A DNA stretch of 64,000 nucleotides. Origin: Pseudofulvibacter geojedonensis (GTDB lineage Bacteria; Bacteroidota; Bacteroidia; Flavobacteriales; Flavobacteriaceae). Position 1 is the stretch's first letter; each line of letters starts with the position of its first letter. The DNA is taken from NCBI RefSeq assembly GCF_042675745.1, contig NZ_JBHTJM010000002.1:310001-374000 (forward strand), in the 5' to 3' direction. Made by a program: the position numbers and the translations under genes. Under the pieces are notes generated by a model. It made no database searches. It was not told where the DNA came from and saw nothing but the letters and a program-made list of their open reading frames with translations. Below, in pieces: positions 44,160 to 52,984 of this stretch.

Positions 44160-44783
44160 CAAATCTTTAATCTCACTCAACATCATTGCTGTAGCTCCCC
44201 AAACTACCTCTTCATTAAACTTAAATATGGGCACTTCTACTTCTTTAGAGTAAGATGTTTCTATATTCATTACACTTAAAGAATCGTCAGAAAGAACATC
44301 TGACAAAGGTACTTCTATTAATTTTTCAACTTCTTTTTCATCAAGTATATATTTAGGCTTTTCATGCAATAAACCGATATATGGTTGTACTAAAAAATTA
44401 CTCGGCGGAATATATACTTGTGTTAATTCTTTTAAAACTTGAATTTGTTTTCTTTTTACACCTATCTCTTCTTCAGTTTCTCTAAATGCAGTAGCTAAAA
44501 TAGAACTATCTTCATTTTCAATTTTACCTCCAGGAAACCCTATCTGATTCGAATGCACTCCTTTATATGTTTTACGCAACATAAAAATCATTTGCAAGTC
44601 TCCTTTTATATTAGGATACAAAAGAGCCATCACAGCTGCTTTCTTTGGATTCCTTGATTTAAAATCGAAATCTTTACCCAATTTTTTTCGCATAATAGGT
44701 GCCATTTTAAATTGCGACTCTATTCCTGGTAAAACTGTTTTTTCTATTTTTGGTATTAATTCTTGAAAACTATTTATGGTCAT
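44142..44783 (-). CDS. CoA pyrophosphatase (Nudix, NudL-like)
   Basis: 213 residues. Nudix box variant GGKIENEDSSILATAFRETE then EEIG, the one-residue-longer form seen in NudL-type CoA pyrophosphatases (D in place of the first E). Upstream LLYPNIKGDLQMIFMLRKTYKG, downstream IPPSNFLVQPYIGLL fit that family. It cleaves CoA to 4'-phosphopantetheine and 3',5'-ADP. Start overlaps by 8 bases, head to head, with the cyclophilin lipoprotein gene on the other strand. Confidence 0.9.
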   Translation of the reverse strand: MTINSFQELIPKIEKTVLPGIESQFKMAPIMRKKLGKDFDFKSRNPKKAAVMALLYPNIKGDLQMIFMLRKTYKGVHSNQIGFPGGKIENEDSSILATAFRETEEEIGVKRKQIQVLKELTQVYIPPSNFLVQPYIGLLHEKPKYILDEKEVEKLIEVPLSDVLSDDSLSVMNIETSYSKEVEVPIFKFNEEVVWGATAMMLSEIKDLLLIAE

Positions 44784-45492
44784 ATTAAAGAAAATGTATT
44801 TAAGTTTTTTCTTAATAAGCTTATGTTTAACCGCTTGTAAAGATTCTCACAACAAATCTAAAAATAATCAACAAAAAAAGCTAGTTGATACTATTGAAAC
44901 AACAACCAAAAGAGATTCAGTTGTTAAAAAAAGTCATTTAGATAAAGATCCTTTAATTACTTCTAAAAATGTTACTTCTTTCCTATCTCAATACGGTAAG
45001 GAAAATCCTGAAACCAAAGCTATCATTCATACTAGATTAGGTGATATTCATATAGAACTTTTTACAGATACCCCTTTGCATAGAGCTAATTTTGTATTGC
45101 TTATAAAATCTGGCTATTACAACACTACTTGTTTTCATAGAGTTGTTGAAGACTTTATCATTCAAGCAGGACAATCAGACAAATCTCTAACTGCAGAAAT
45201 AAGAAACAATATAGGTAGTTATAGAGTACCTGCCGAAATAAATAACTACCCACATCATAAAGGCGTACTATCTGCCGCTAGAAGATGGAACATGAACCCA
45301 AATAAAGAATCTGACGCTTTTGAATTTTTTATTGTTCATAAACCAGCTGGGCTTCATCATTTAAATAAAGAACATACTGCTTTTGGAAAGGTTACAAAAG
45401 GTTTAAATGTGGTAGATAAAATAGCTAAGGAAAGTATAGATAAAGGCGAATGGCCGTTAAATGATATAGACTTAAATATTGAACTAAAATAA
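44776..45492 (+). CDS. Cyclophilin-type peptidyl-prolyl isomerase lipoprotein
   Basis: 238 residues. Lipoprotein signal KKMYLSFFLISLCLTACKDS; a Lys/Ser-rich linker; then a cyclophilin domain with ELFTDTPLHRANFVLLIKSG, TTCFHRVVEDFIIQAGQS and NKEHTAFGKVTKGLNVVDKI. It catalyses proline isomerisation in the envelope. Start choice: ATG 44776 gives a basic n-region (ILKK), favouring it over ATG 44794, although it overlaps the divergent Nudix gene by 8 bases. Both genes therefore share a very compact divergent start region. Confidence 0.9.
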   Translation: MVILKKMYLSFFLISLCLTACKDSHNKSKNNQQKKLVDTIETTTKRDSVVKKSHLDKDPLITSKNVTSFLSQYGKENPETKAIIHTRLGDIHIELFTDTPLHRANFVLLIKSGYYNTTCFHRVVEDFIIQAGQSDKSLTAEIRNNIGSYRVPAEINNYPHHKGVLSAARRWNMNPNKESDAFEFFIVHKPAGLHHLNKEHTAFGKVTKGLNVVDKIAKESIDKGEWPLNDIDLNIELK

Positions 45493-45538
45493 GAAAGATA
45501 AAGCTATTCGTTTACCTTATTTGAATTACAATTTTCAC

Positions 45539-45546
45539 TACATTTG
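45539..45546 (+). promoter_or_regulatory. -7 box TACATTTG of the phosphosugar mutase gene
   Basis: Perfect TAnnTTTG, 29 bases before the ATG. A TTG 15 bases upstream is closer than usual. Confidence 0.45.
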
Positions 45547-45574
45547 TTTAATTCATTTTTGATATTATTAATAC

Positions 45575-47299
45575 ATGATCTATATAGAACCTGAAATTTT
45601 AGATGCCACCAACACATGGTTAACTCCAACTTTTGATGAAGATACACAACATCAAATTAAAGAATTAATTGCTAATAACCCAGATGAACTAAAAGAAAGT
45701 TTTTATAAAAATTTGGCTTTCGGCACCGGAGGAATGAGAGGAATTATGGGAGTAGGCACTAACAGGATTAATAAATATACCCTTGGAAAAAACACTCAAG
45801 GTTTAGCTAATTATTTAAAACAACAAAATCCACATAAAGATTTAAGCGTTGTAATTGCTTATGATTGTAGGAATAACTCTAATACATTAGCAAAAGTTGT
45901 TGCTAATGTGTTTTCTGCTAACAATATAAAAGTCTATTTATTTTCAGAATTAAGACCTACTCCCGAACTATCTTTCGCTGTAAAACATTTGGATTGTGAC
46001 TGTGGAATTGTTCTAACAGCATCGCACAATCCTCCAGAATATAACGGCTATAAAGTATATTGGGCAGATGGAGGCCAAATTGTCCCTCCTCAAGACACTG
46101 AAATTATTGAAACGATAAATGATATTGATTATACAGACATTAAGTTTGATGCCAATGAAGATTTAATTGAGATAATTGACCAAGACATAGACAATGCTTT
46201 TATAAATGCTTCTGTAAAAAATGGTAGTTTTCAAGGTACCGAAAGAGATAATTTAAATATCGTTTTTACCTCATTACATGGAACCTCTATAACTACTATT
46301 CCTGAAACCTTAAAAAGAGCTGGTTACAAAAATGTCCATATTGTTGAAGAACAAGCAGAACCTGATGGAAATTTCCCTACAGTTAAATCTCCTAACCCAG
46401 AAGAACCTGAAGCTTTAGAAATGGCTATGAAATTAGCTCATAAAGTAAATGCTGATATTGTAATTGGTACAGACCCTGACTCAGATAGATTAGGAATAGC
46501 TGTTAGAAACCATAAAAATGAAATGGTTTTGCTAAACGGGAACCAAACAATGATTGTAATGACCGATTTCCTTATTGGTCAATGGTTAAAGCAAGGTAAA
46601 TTATCTGATACCGATTTTATTGGCTCTACTATTGTTTCTACACCTATGATGCAAGAATTAGCTAATTACTATGGCATTGAATGTAAAGTAGGTCTTACTG
46701 GATTCAAATGGATTGCTAAAATGATTAAAGATTTTCCTAAACAAGCTTTCATTGGTGGTGGAGAAGAAAGTTTTGGATTTATGGTTGGTGATTTTGTTCG
46801 AGATAAAGATGCTGTAACTGCTACTTTGTTAGCTTGTGAAATAGCTAGTCAAGCAAAATCAAACAATAGTACTTTTTACAATGAGCTGTTAAAATTATAC
46901 GAAAAACATGGCTGCTACAAAGAGCACTTAGTATCTTTGACAAAAAAAGGAATTTCAGGTGCTGAAGAAATTAAGCAAATGATGATTGACTTTAGAAACA
47001 ATCCTCCAGCTACTATAAACAACTCAAAAGTAGTTTTATTAGAAGATTACCAGAGTGGAACAGCCAAAGATTTATTGAACGATAAAGAATGGAAATTAGA
47101 AATTCCTAAATCCAATGTTTTAATTTATTACACTGAAGATGGAAGTAAAATAGCTTGTAGGCCAAGTGGAACAGAACCAAAAATAAAATTCTACATGAGT
47201 GTTAAAGACACTCTTGATGATATAACGGACTTCGAAAAAGTAAATTCCGAATTAGATAATAAAATAGCGGAAATTAGTAACGATTTGAAAATTCATTAA
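45575..47299 (+). CDS. Phosphoglucomutase/phosphomannomutase-type phosphosugar mutase
   Basis: 574 residues with the full alpha-D-phosphohexomutase set: LTASHNPPEYNGYKVYW (phosphoserine loop), GTDPDSDRLGIAV (metal loop), IGGGEESFGFMVGDFVRDKD (sugar loop) and CRPSGTEPKIKFYMSV (phosphate loop). The long form is the PGM2-like class common in Bacteroidota. It interconverts hexose 1- and 6-phosphates. The stop overlaps the following ABC exporter by one base (TAATG), so the two are translationally coupled. Confidence 0.95.
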   Translation: MIYIEPEILDATNTWLTPTFDEDTQHQIKELIANNPDELKESFYKNLAFGTGGMRGIMGVGTNRINKYTLGKNTQGLANYLKQQNPHKDLSVVIAYDCRNNSNTLAKVVANVFSANNIKVYLFSELRPTPELSFAVKHLDCDCGIVLTASHNPPEYNGYKVYWADGGQIVPPQDTEIIETINDIDYTDIKFDANEDLIEIIDQDIDNAFINASVKNGSFQGTERDNLNIVFTSLHGTSITTIPETLKRAGYKNVHIVEEQAEPDGNFPTVKSPNPEEPEALEMAMKLAHKVNADIVIGTDPDSDRLGIAVRNHKNEMVLLNGNQTMIVMTDFLIGQWLKQGKLSDTDFIGSTIVSTPMMQELANYYGIECKVGLTGFKWIAKMIKDFPKQAFIGGGEESFGFMVGDFVRDKDAVTATLLACEIASQAKSNNSTFYNELLKLYEKHGCYKEHLVSLTKKGISGAEEIKQMMIDFRNNPPATINNSKVVLLEDYQSGTAKDLLNDKEWKLEIPKSNVLIYYTEDGSKIACRPSGTEPKIKFYMSVKDTLDDITDFEKVNSELDNKIAEISNDLKIH

Positions 47300-49119
47300 T
47301 GGATTACATTAAAAAACTTTGGCGTTTTATAATACCCTATAAAAAATACGCCTATTTAAACATCTTTTTTAATATACTTTATGCTTTATTTGGGACACTT
47401 GGTTTTGTAGCTTTGATTCCAATGCTTGATGTTCTTTTTGAAAACAAAGAAGTTATCACTGCAGAACCAGTTTTTAATGGCATAGCAAATATTAAAGACT
47501 ATGTTTTTGATTATTTAAACTTCTACATGAATAGCACTTATGGTGACGATAAGCAAAGTGCTTTAAATTTCATGGCAATAATAATTATTGGCATTTTTTT
47601 ACTAAAAAGTATAACTGGATACTTTTCAGGATACTTTCTTGTTCCTTTAAGAAGCGGAGTTCTTAAAGACATTAGAGACGAATTATACGACAAAACAATC
47701 CACTTACCAATTTCTTATTTTAGCGAAAAAAGAAAAGGTGACACCATCTCAAGAATTGTAGCAGATGTTGGAGAAATTCAAAATTCGCTTTTAGCTATGC
47801 TAGAGCTAATTGTAAGAGAACCTTTTACGATTTTGTTTGCATTAGGATCTATGCTTGCCATCAGCGGAAAACTGACTCTTTTTGTCTTTATTTTCATTCC
47901 TATCTCTGGCTTTATTATTTCAAGAATTGGAAAAGTATTAAAAAAGCGTTCCGATAAAGTAATGAAAGAACAAGGTATCTTCCTTTCTATTTTAGATGAA
48001 ACTTTATCAGGATTAACTGTATTGAAAGGTTTTAATGCTCAACAGTTTTTCAATAATAGATTCAAAAACTCTACCACTAGATTCAAGAATCATTTAACTA
48101 ATTTACTAAGAAGACAGATTTTAGCATCGCCAACCAGTGAATTTTTAGGAATCGTTACTATTGCAGTTCTGTTAGTTTATGGTGGACATTTGGTATTAGT
48201 AGAAAAAGTTATCGATGGGTCTGATTTTATAGGCTATATAGGTTTAGCATATGGAATATTAACCCCTGCAAAAAAAATCTCTAAAGCTAGTTACAAGGTT
48301 AAAGCAGGAAATGCATCTGCCGACAGAGTACTTGAGGTATTAAACATGCAATCTTCATTAGAAGACAAAGAAAATGCTATAGAAAAAGTTAGTTTTGACA
48401 ATATTATTAGTTTTAAAAACATCTCGTTTAAATATGAAGATAATTATGTTCTAAAAAATTTCTCTTTAGATATTCCAAAAGGAAAAACTATTGCTCTAGT
48501 AGGACAATCTGGTAGCGGAAAATCTACTATCGCTAATCTTATTACTCGTTTTTATGATGTTAATGAAGGAACAATTGAAATAGATGGAATAAGCATTAAA
48601 GACTTAACAAAAGAATCTCTGAGAGATTTGATGGGACTCGTAACTCAAAAATCTATTTTATTTAACGACACCATTAAAAACAACATTAAACTATCTCATA
48701 CTAAAGCTAGTGATCAAGATGTGTTTGATGCCGCAAGAGTTGCCAATGCGTACGATTTTATACAAGAACAACCAGAAGGTTTCAATACCAATATTGGAGA
48801 TGGTGGCGGCAAATTATCTGGCGGGCAACAACAACGCATAGCAATTGCTAGAGCTGTATTAAAAAACTCTCCTATCATGATTTTAGATGAAGCTACCTCT
48901 GCTTTAGATACAGAGTCTGAAAAAATGGTACAAGTGGCTCTAGAAAACATGATGAAAAATAGAACCTCTATAGTAATTGCACATAGGTTATCTACTATTC
49001 AGAACGCCGACCTTATTGTTGTTATGCAAAAAGGCGAAATTGTAGAACAAGGTAATCATCAAGAGTTAATTGCTAAAAATGGCACCTACAAAAAGCTAGT
49101 TGATATGCAAAGCCTATAA
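47299..49119 (+). CDS. MsbA-like ABC exporter (fused permease/ATPase)
   Basis: 606 residues. Six-helix transmembrane domain (1-~325), with ISYFSEKRKGDTISRIVADV as the coupling region. ATPase: Walker A ALVGQSGSGKSTIANLITRF, Q-loop LVTQKSILFNDTI, signature KLSGGQQQRIAIARA, Walker B IMILDEATSALDTES and switch His IVIAHRLSTIQ. Typical of homodimeric type IV lipid or drug exporters; lipid A flipping is likely but unproven. Translation is coupled (TAATG) to the preceding mutase, suggesting envelope glycan or lipid supply. Confidence 0.95.
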   Translation: MDYIKKLWRFIIPYKKYAYLNIFFNILYALFGTLGFVALIPMLDVLFENKEVITAEPVFNGIANIKDYVFDYLNFYMNSTYGDDKQSALNFMAIIIIGIFLLKSITGYFSGYFLVPLRSGVLKDIRDELYDKTIHLPISYFSEKRKGDTISRIVADVGEIQNSLLAMLELIVREPFTILFALGSMLAISGKLTLFVFIFIPISGFIISRIGKVLKKRSDKVMKEQGIFLSILDETLSGLTVLKGFNAQQFFNNRFKNSTTRFKNHLTNLLRRQILASPTSEFLGIVTIAVLLVYGGHLVLVEKVIDGSDFIGYIGLAYGILTPAKKISKASYKVKAGNASADRVLEVLNMQSSLEDKENAIEKVSFDNIISFKNISFKYEDNYVLKNFSLDIPKGKTIALVGQSGSGKSTIANLITRFYDVNEGTIEIDGISIKDLTKESLRDLMGLVTQKSILFNDTIKNNIKLSHTKASDQDVFDAARVANAYDFIQEQPEGFNTNIGDGGGKLSGGQQQRIAIARAVLKNSPIMILDEATSALDTESEKMVQVALENMMKNRTSIVIAHRLSTIQNADLIVVMQKGEIVEQGNHQELIAKNGTYKKLVDMQSL

Positions 49120-49127
49120 AAACAAAA

Positions 49128-49153
49128 AAGCAAACCAAAAAATGGTTTGCTTT
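49128..49153 (+). terminator. Terminator of the mutase-ABC operon
   Basis: AAAGCAAACCA pairs with TGGTTTGCTTT. The downstream T tract is short. Confidence 0.65.
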
Positions 49154-49378
49154 ATGTAATATTATAGCTATCAAAAAGTTGGGGCTTTTTTAACAGCTTA
49201 ACACTAATCCTTTAAAATAATACTGTAAATATAGATAGTCATTTTCATTCCACCAAACTAAAAATGCATTTTATCGTAAAAATTTACTTTTAATCGATGT
49301 TTTTTAACTTTTGTTAAGCAAATTAAACCTTTTACTTATTTTAAATTCTAACTACAGAAAATAGGAAAAGCCTAATAA

Positions 49379-49918
49379 ATGACTGAAAAAGAACTAATTC
49401 TTAATTTAAAAAACCAAAATACTCTACCTAATGCTTTTAAGGAATTGGTTAAACAATATAAAGAACGGTTGTATTGGCACATCAGAAAGATTGTAATAAA
49501 TCATGATGACACTGACGATGTACTCCAAAACACATTTATTAAAGTATACAAAAACATTGGCAACTTTAAAGAAGAAAGTAAATTATATTCTTGGATGTAT
49601 AGGATTGCTACCAATGAAGCGATAACTTTCATAAATCAGAGAGCTAAAAAAAGTAATAGTTCTACAGAAGAAGTTCAACAATCGTTATTAAACAACTTAG
49701 AAGCTGACAACTATTTTGATGGTAATGCTGCACAAATAAAGCTTCAGCAAGCTATTGCTACACTACCACAAAAACAACAATTAGTTTTTAATATGAAATA
49801 TTTTGACAATGTAAAATACCAAGATATGTCAGAAATTTTAGAAACTTCTGTAGGTGCTCTAAAATCTTCTTACCATATAGCTGTTAAAAAAATTGAAGAT
49901 TTTATAAAAAACAATTAA
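49379..49918 (+). CDS. ECF RNA polymerase sigma factor (second)
   Basis: 179 residues. Region 2 with VINHDDTDDVLQNTFIKVYKN and YSWMYRIATNEAITFINQRA; region 4 with TLPQKQQLVFNMKYFDNVKY and LETSVGALKSSYHIAVKKIE. Forms an operon with the triple-repeat membrane protein (33 bases downstream) and the Spy-like protein. That set, sigma factor, membrane protein and Spy-like sensor, resembles flavobacterial operons annotated as sensor of ECF-type sigma factor. Confidence 0.94.
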   Translation: MTEKELILNLKNQNTLPNAFKELVKQYKERLYWHIRKIVINHDDTDDVLQNTFIKVYKNIGNFKEESKLYSWMYRIATNEAITFINQRAKKSNSSTEEVQQSLLNNLEADNYFDGNAAQIKLQQAIATLPQKQQLVFNMKYFDNVKYQDMSEILETSVGALKSSYHIAVKKIEDFIKNN

Positions 49919-49951
49919 ACCTTATTGTATTATTGAAGTCTAAGTATTATA

Positions 49952-50584
49952 ATGGATAAAAATAAACCACATAACAACAAGACAGGTTATTCTGTACCTA
50001 AAAACTACTTTGGTACTTTTGAAGATTCTTTATTCAGTAAACTAGACCTAAAAGAAGAAGATCATTCAATAGGCAACAAAAGCACAGGTTTTAAAGCTCC
50101 AGAAGCTTACTTAGAATCTTTTGAAGCTGATTTATTTGAAAAGTTAAATATACAACCTAACAATCAAATAATTCAAACCACCAGTGGCTATAAAATGCCA
50201 GACAGTTATTTAGATAAGTTAGAAGAAGATATTCTTAAAAAGGTTAATCAACCTAAAAAAACTAAGCTCATTACTTTATTTTCTAGAAAAGATCTATTAA
50301 AAGTTGCTAGCATAGCTGCCATATTTGTCATTGGTTTTTTCTCTATTAAAAACATCTTCAATTCTAATAAAAAATTAACTTTTGATAGTATTGAATATGC
50401 AGATTTTGAAGAGTACATTAATGAAAAAGGTCTTGGTTTAAGTGAATATGAAATTGCTAATTTATACAATGTAAGTACAGCTGATTTAGAAGAAATATCT
50501 ATTAATAATGATATTGATGAAAATCAATTATTCGATTATTTATCAGACGAATTAACTACAGACGATTATATCGATAACCTGTAA
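49952..50584 (+). CDS. Single-TM protein with three N-terminal repeats (possible anti-sigma)
   Basis: 210 residues. Three copies of a ~21-residue unit, [TS]GYxxPxxYLxxFExDLFxKL, lie at 11-31 (TGYSVPKNYFGTFEDSLFSK), 45-65 (TGFKAPEAYLESFEADLFEK) and 78-98 (SGYKMPDSYLDKLEEDILKK), 33-34 residues apart. One membrane helix follows (LLKVASIAAIFVIGFFSI, ~115-132) and then a very acidic ~70-residue tail. The repeats precede the helix and should face the cytoplasm, a topology suited to sigma binding. No ZAS zinc motif. Operonic with the sigma gene. Confidence 0.8.
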   Translation: MDKNKPHNNKTGYSVPKNYFGTFEDSLFSKLDLKEEDHSIGNKSTGFKAPEAYLESFEADLFEKLNIQPNNQIIQTTSGYKMPDSYLDKLEEDILKKVNQPKKTKLITLFSRKDLLKVASIAAIFVIGFFSIKNIFNSNKKLTFDSIEYADFEEYINEKGLGLSEYEIANLYNVSTADLEEISINNDIDENQLFDYLSDELTTDDYIDNL

Positions 50585-50601
50585 ACATAAATAAAGAAAT
50601 C

Positions 50602-51057
50602 ATGAAAAGAATTATTACTTTATTAATATTACTAATCGCCATTCAGATAGGCTTTGCCCAAAAGCATGAAAAACGCGATAAAATTAAAGCTCTTAAAACG
50701 GCACATATTACGAGTGAGCTAAACTTAAGCTCTAAAGAAGCTGAGAGATTTTGGCCTATTTACAATGCTTCTCAAGAAAAAGAACATTCTTACAGAAAGA
50801 AAATGCATGAATTAAGAAATAAAGTTAATTCTGAATTAACTGAAGCTGAAGCTAAAAAATTATTATTAGAGTTTACAACATTATCTAATAGCATCTATGT
50901 TACTAGAAAACAATTAATCGACGATTTAAATAATGTTTTACCGGCCAAAAAATTAATATTACTTCAAAAAGCAGAAGAAGAATTTAAAAGAAAGTTGTTT
51001 AGACAATTTAAAGAAAAGCGAAGACCTAACGGGCCTCCAAGAGGAGGTAGACATTAA
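50602..51057 (+). CDS. Spy/CpxP-like periplasmic sensor protein
   Basis: 151 residues with signal peptide TLLILLIAIQIGFAQ. All-helical: HITSELNLSSKEAERFWPIY (an LTxxEAxxFWPIY motif like CpxP/Spy-type proteins), YRKKMHELRNKVNSELTEAE, and a basic C-terminus RRPNGPPRGGRH. Annotated in relatives as sensor of ECF-type sigma factor. It may bind misfolded envelope proteins and signal through the membrane protein encoded upstream (inference). Last gene of the operon; symmetrical terminator follows. Confidence 0.85.
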   Translation: MKRIITLLILLIAIQIGFAQKHEKRDKIKALKTAHITSELNLSSKEAERFWPIYNASQEKEHSYRKKMHELRNKVNSELTEAEAKKLLLEFTTLSNSIYVTRKQLIDDLNNVLPAKKLILLQKAEEEFKRKLFRQFKEKRRPNGPPRGGRH

Positions 51058-51064
51058 CAACATT

Positions 51065-51097
51065 AAAAAAAGCGCAATTAAAAATTGCGCTTTTTTT
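51065..51097. terminator. Bidirectional terminator
   Basis: A7GCGCAATT pairs with AATTGCGCT7, serving converging genes. Confidence 0.9.
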
Positions 51098-51127
51098 CCA
51101 ACATTAATAATCTAAAATTTAATCTTC

Positions 51128-51781
51128 TTATAAATTAACTTTAGAATTTTTTAATTCAGGTACAGATGATGTATCATAACCTGCAAATTTCTTCATGTAA
51201 TAACGAACTGAGCTACCATAAGCATCAGCAAAGACATTTGAACCATAAGATCGTAAGAAATTTTTAACACTTCCTGGCCCTCCTAAATGTGCTGCCGCTA
51301 AAATACCTGATTCAGTCACAACAACTCCACCTATTCGTTTCCCTACAAATCTTTTAATGTCTCTTCGTAAAACCCATTTATTACGTGCTAGATTAGCTTC
51401 AAATGCCTTTTCTTGTAATAAAGGGTCATTTCTGAAAGAGTGAGTATTGTAAACTCCTATTGTTTTTAAGGTAGATTTACCAAATTGGTACTTACCCATA
51501 TAACCAAACTCATTTACAATATGATACCTTCCTTGAGATTCCTTAAAGCCTACGGCTTCTTTAAAACCTATAAATGATTTTCCTAAGAATAATGAAAAAG
51601 TTTCTTCTACTTCTTCATTTAAAATCTCATTTTTATTTAAAACTGTATAATACAGATTTAAATTTTCCGTCGGGAATGGGTTAATCGTCTTAGACGCTTT
51701 TAACTCATTCTTTGCTGTAAATCCAGTAGAAATAACAAATACTACTACTAGAAAAAATAAAACCTTTAAATAGTTTCTCAT
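51128..51781 (-). CDS. Secreted lysozyme-like (transglycosylase) protein
   Basis: 217 residues. Signal peptide LKVLFFLVVVFVISTGFTA. The core FKESQGRYHIVNEFGYMGKY, QFGKSTLKTIGVYN, GILAAAHLGGPGSVKNFLRS resembles lytic-transglycosylase/lysozyme-like domains, with Glu in KESQGRY as likely acid and GYMGKYQFG in place of the usual GLMQ. Likely cleaves peptidoglycan in the periplasm, or a related glycan. Has a full-consensus promoter (TTG-N18-TACCTTTG) on the minus strand, so it is separate from the mltG operon. Confidence 0.78.
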   Translation of the reverse strand: MRNYLKVLFFLVVVFVISTGFTAKNELKASKTINPFPTENLNLYYTVLNKNEILNEEVEETFSLFLGKSFIGFKEAVGFKESQGRYHIVNEFGYMGKYQFGKSTLKTIGVYNTHSFRNDPLLQEKAFEANLARNKWVLRRDIKRFVGKRIGGVVVTESGILAAAHLGGPGSVKNFLRSYGSNVFADAYGSSVRYYMKKFAGYDTSSVPELKNSKVNL

Positions 51782-51854
51782 ATAGTTGATTTCTTAAGAC
51801 TGACATTCGTCGACAAAAAATGCGATTGACCGAACTGCTTAAAATTTCAGCGTG

Positions 51855-51883
51855 CAAAGGTATAATAAAAATCTATATATCAA
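51855..51883 (-). promoter_or_regulatory. Promoter of the lysozyme-like gene
   Basis: Minus-strand TACCTTTG (51855-51862) with TTG at 51881-51883, 18 bases apart, a full match to the Bacteroidota consensus. A second -7-like TATCTTTG (51881-51888) overlaps the TTG. Confidence 0.65.
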
Positions 51884-51924
51884 AGATATTAACAAAAAAT
51901 TATAAAACAAAGATTTTCAGGTAG

Positions 51925-52950
51925 TTAATGAATTTTAGAAACCCATTTATGATATTCAGCAGCATTCCTATTATGCTGAGAAAGCGTTTTAGCAAACTTA
52001 TGATAGCCAATTTTTTTCACATCGGCTACAAAATAATAATAGTTATGCCTTTCATAATTTAATACTGCATCTATTGCAGATATATCTGGCATAGCAATAG
52101 GTCCTGGAGGTAAACCGGCATTTCGATATGTGTTATATGGAGAATTAATTTCTAAGTGCTTGTTTAAAACTCTCTTTAATTGAACTCCTGTTCCCTTTTT
52201 AACAGCAAAAACAACTGTTGGGTCTGCTTGCAATAACATTCCTGTTTTTAACCTATTCATGTATACACCAGCAACTCTAGGTCTTTCATCTGATTTGACT
52301 GTTTCTTTATGAACAATTGCAGCCAAAGCCATTACTTTATTAGGTGTTAAGCCTATTTTCTTTGCCTTAGACAGACGAGAATCGTTCCAGAATTTTTTAT
52401 ATTCTGTTAGCATCTTACCTCTAAACTCATCAGCAGATGTATTCCAGAAAAACTCATAACTATTTGGTATATACATCCCTAAAGAGGTATCTGCACTAAA
52501 ATTATTCTCATCTAAAAAAGACATATCAGTAAATGATTGCAAAAGAGATAAGCTGTCTGCTTCTATTTGCTTAGATATCCTTCCTGCTAATTTTGCTAAA
52601 GATTCTTGGTTGTTAAAAGAAACTTTTACAGGAATATTTTTAGAGCGCAAGACATTAACAATATCATTATTATTCATGCCTTTTTTTATTTCGTATTTCC
52701 CTCCTTTTATATTAGATGAATATTTTTTCTTTTCGGCTACTTGCTTAAAAGTCTCAATATCCTTTAACAAAGGAGTTAAATCTTCAACTACATCTTTAAA
52801 TTTTGCGTCAGAGCCTATATATAAAGTGGCTTTAGTATTGTTAAAAGCTGTATTAGGCACAAATATTGCGTTATAAATTTTATAAGAAAAAATGGCAAAA
52901 ACTACTAAACCTAGTAATGAGATAGCCACTAATATTTTTTTAATGTACAT
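51925..52950 (-). CDS. mltG: Endolytic transglycosylase MltG (YceG)
   Basis: 341 residues. One N-terminal membrane helix (ILVAISLLGLVVFAIFSYKI), LysM-like subdomain, and the YceG catalytic region: MALAAIVHKETVKSDERPRV, AGVYMNRLKTGMLLQADPTV, SPYNTYRNAGLPPGPIAMPD and the ending YYYFVADVKKIGYHKFAKT. The conserved Glu is in HKET. MltG cleaves nascent peptidoglycan strands at the inner membrane and is thought to end glycan polymerisation. Co-directional, 34 bases after the GNAT gene, in an operon with dapF. Confidence 0.95.
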   Translation of the reverse strand: MYIKKILVAISLLGLVVFAIFSYKIYNAIFVPNTAFNNTKATLYIGSDAKFKDVVEDLTPLLKDIETFKQVAEKKKYSSNIKGGKYEIKKGMNNNDIVNVLRSKNIPVKVSFNNQESLAKLAGRISKQIEADSLSLLQSFTDMSFLDENNFSADTSLGMYIPNSYEFFWNTSADEFRGKMLTEYKKFWNDSRLSKAKKIGLTPNKVMALAAIVHKETVKSDERPRVAGVYMNRLKTGMLLQADPTVVFAVKKGTGVQLKRVLNKHLEINSPYNTYRNAGLPPGPIAMPDISAIDAVLNYERHNYYYFVADVKKIGYHKFAKTLSQHNRNAAEYHKWVSKIH

Positions 52951-52984
52951 TGTTATCTATAATCGTATTTTACTTCTTACTTAC

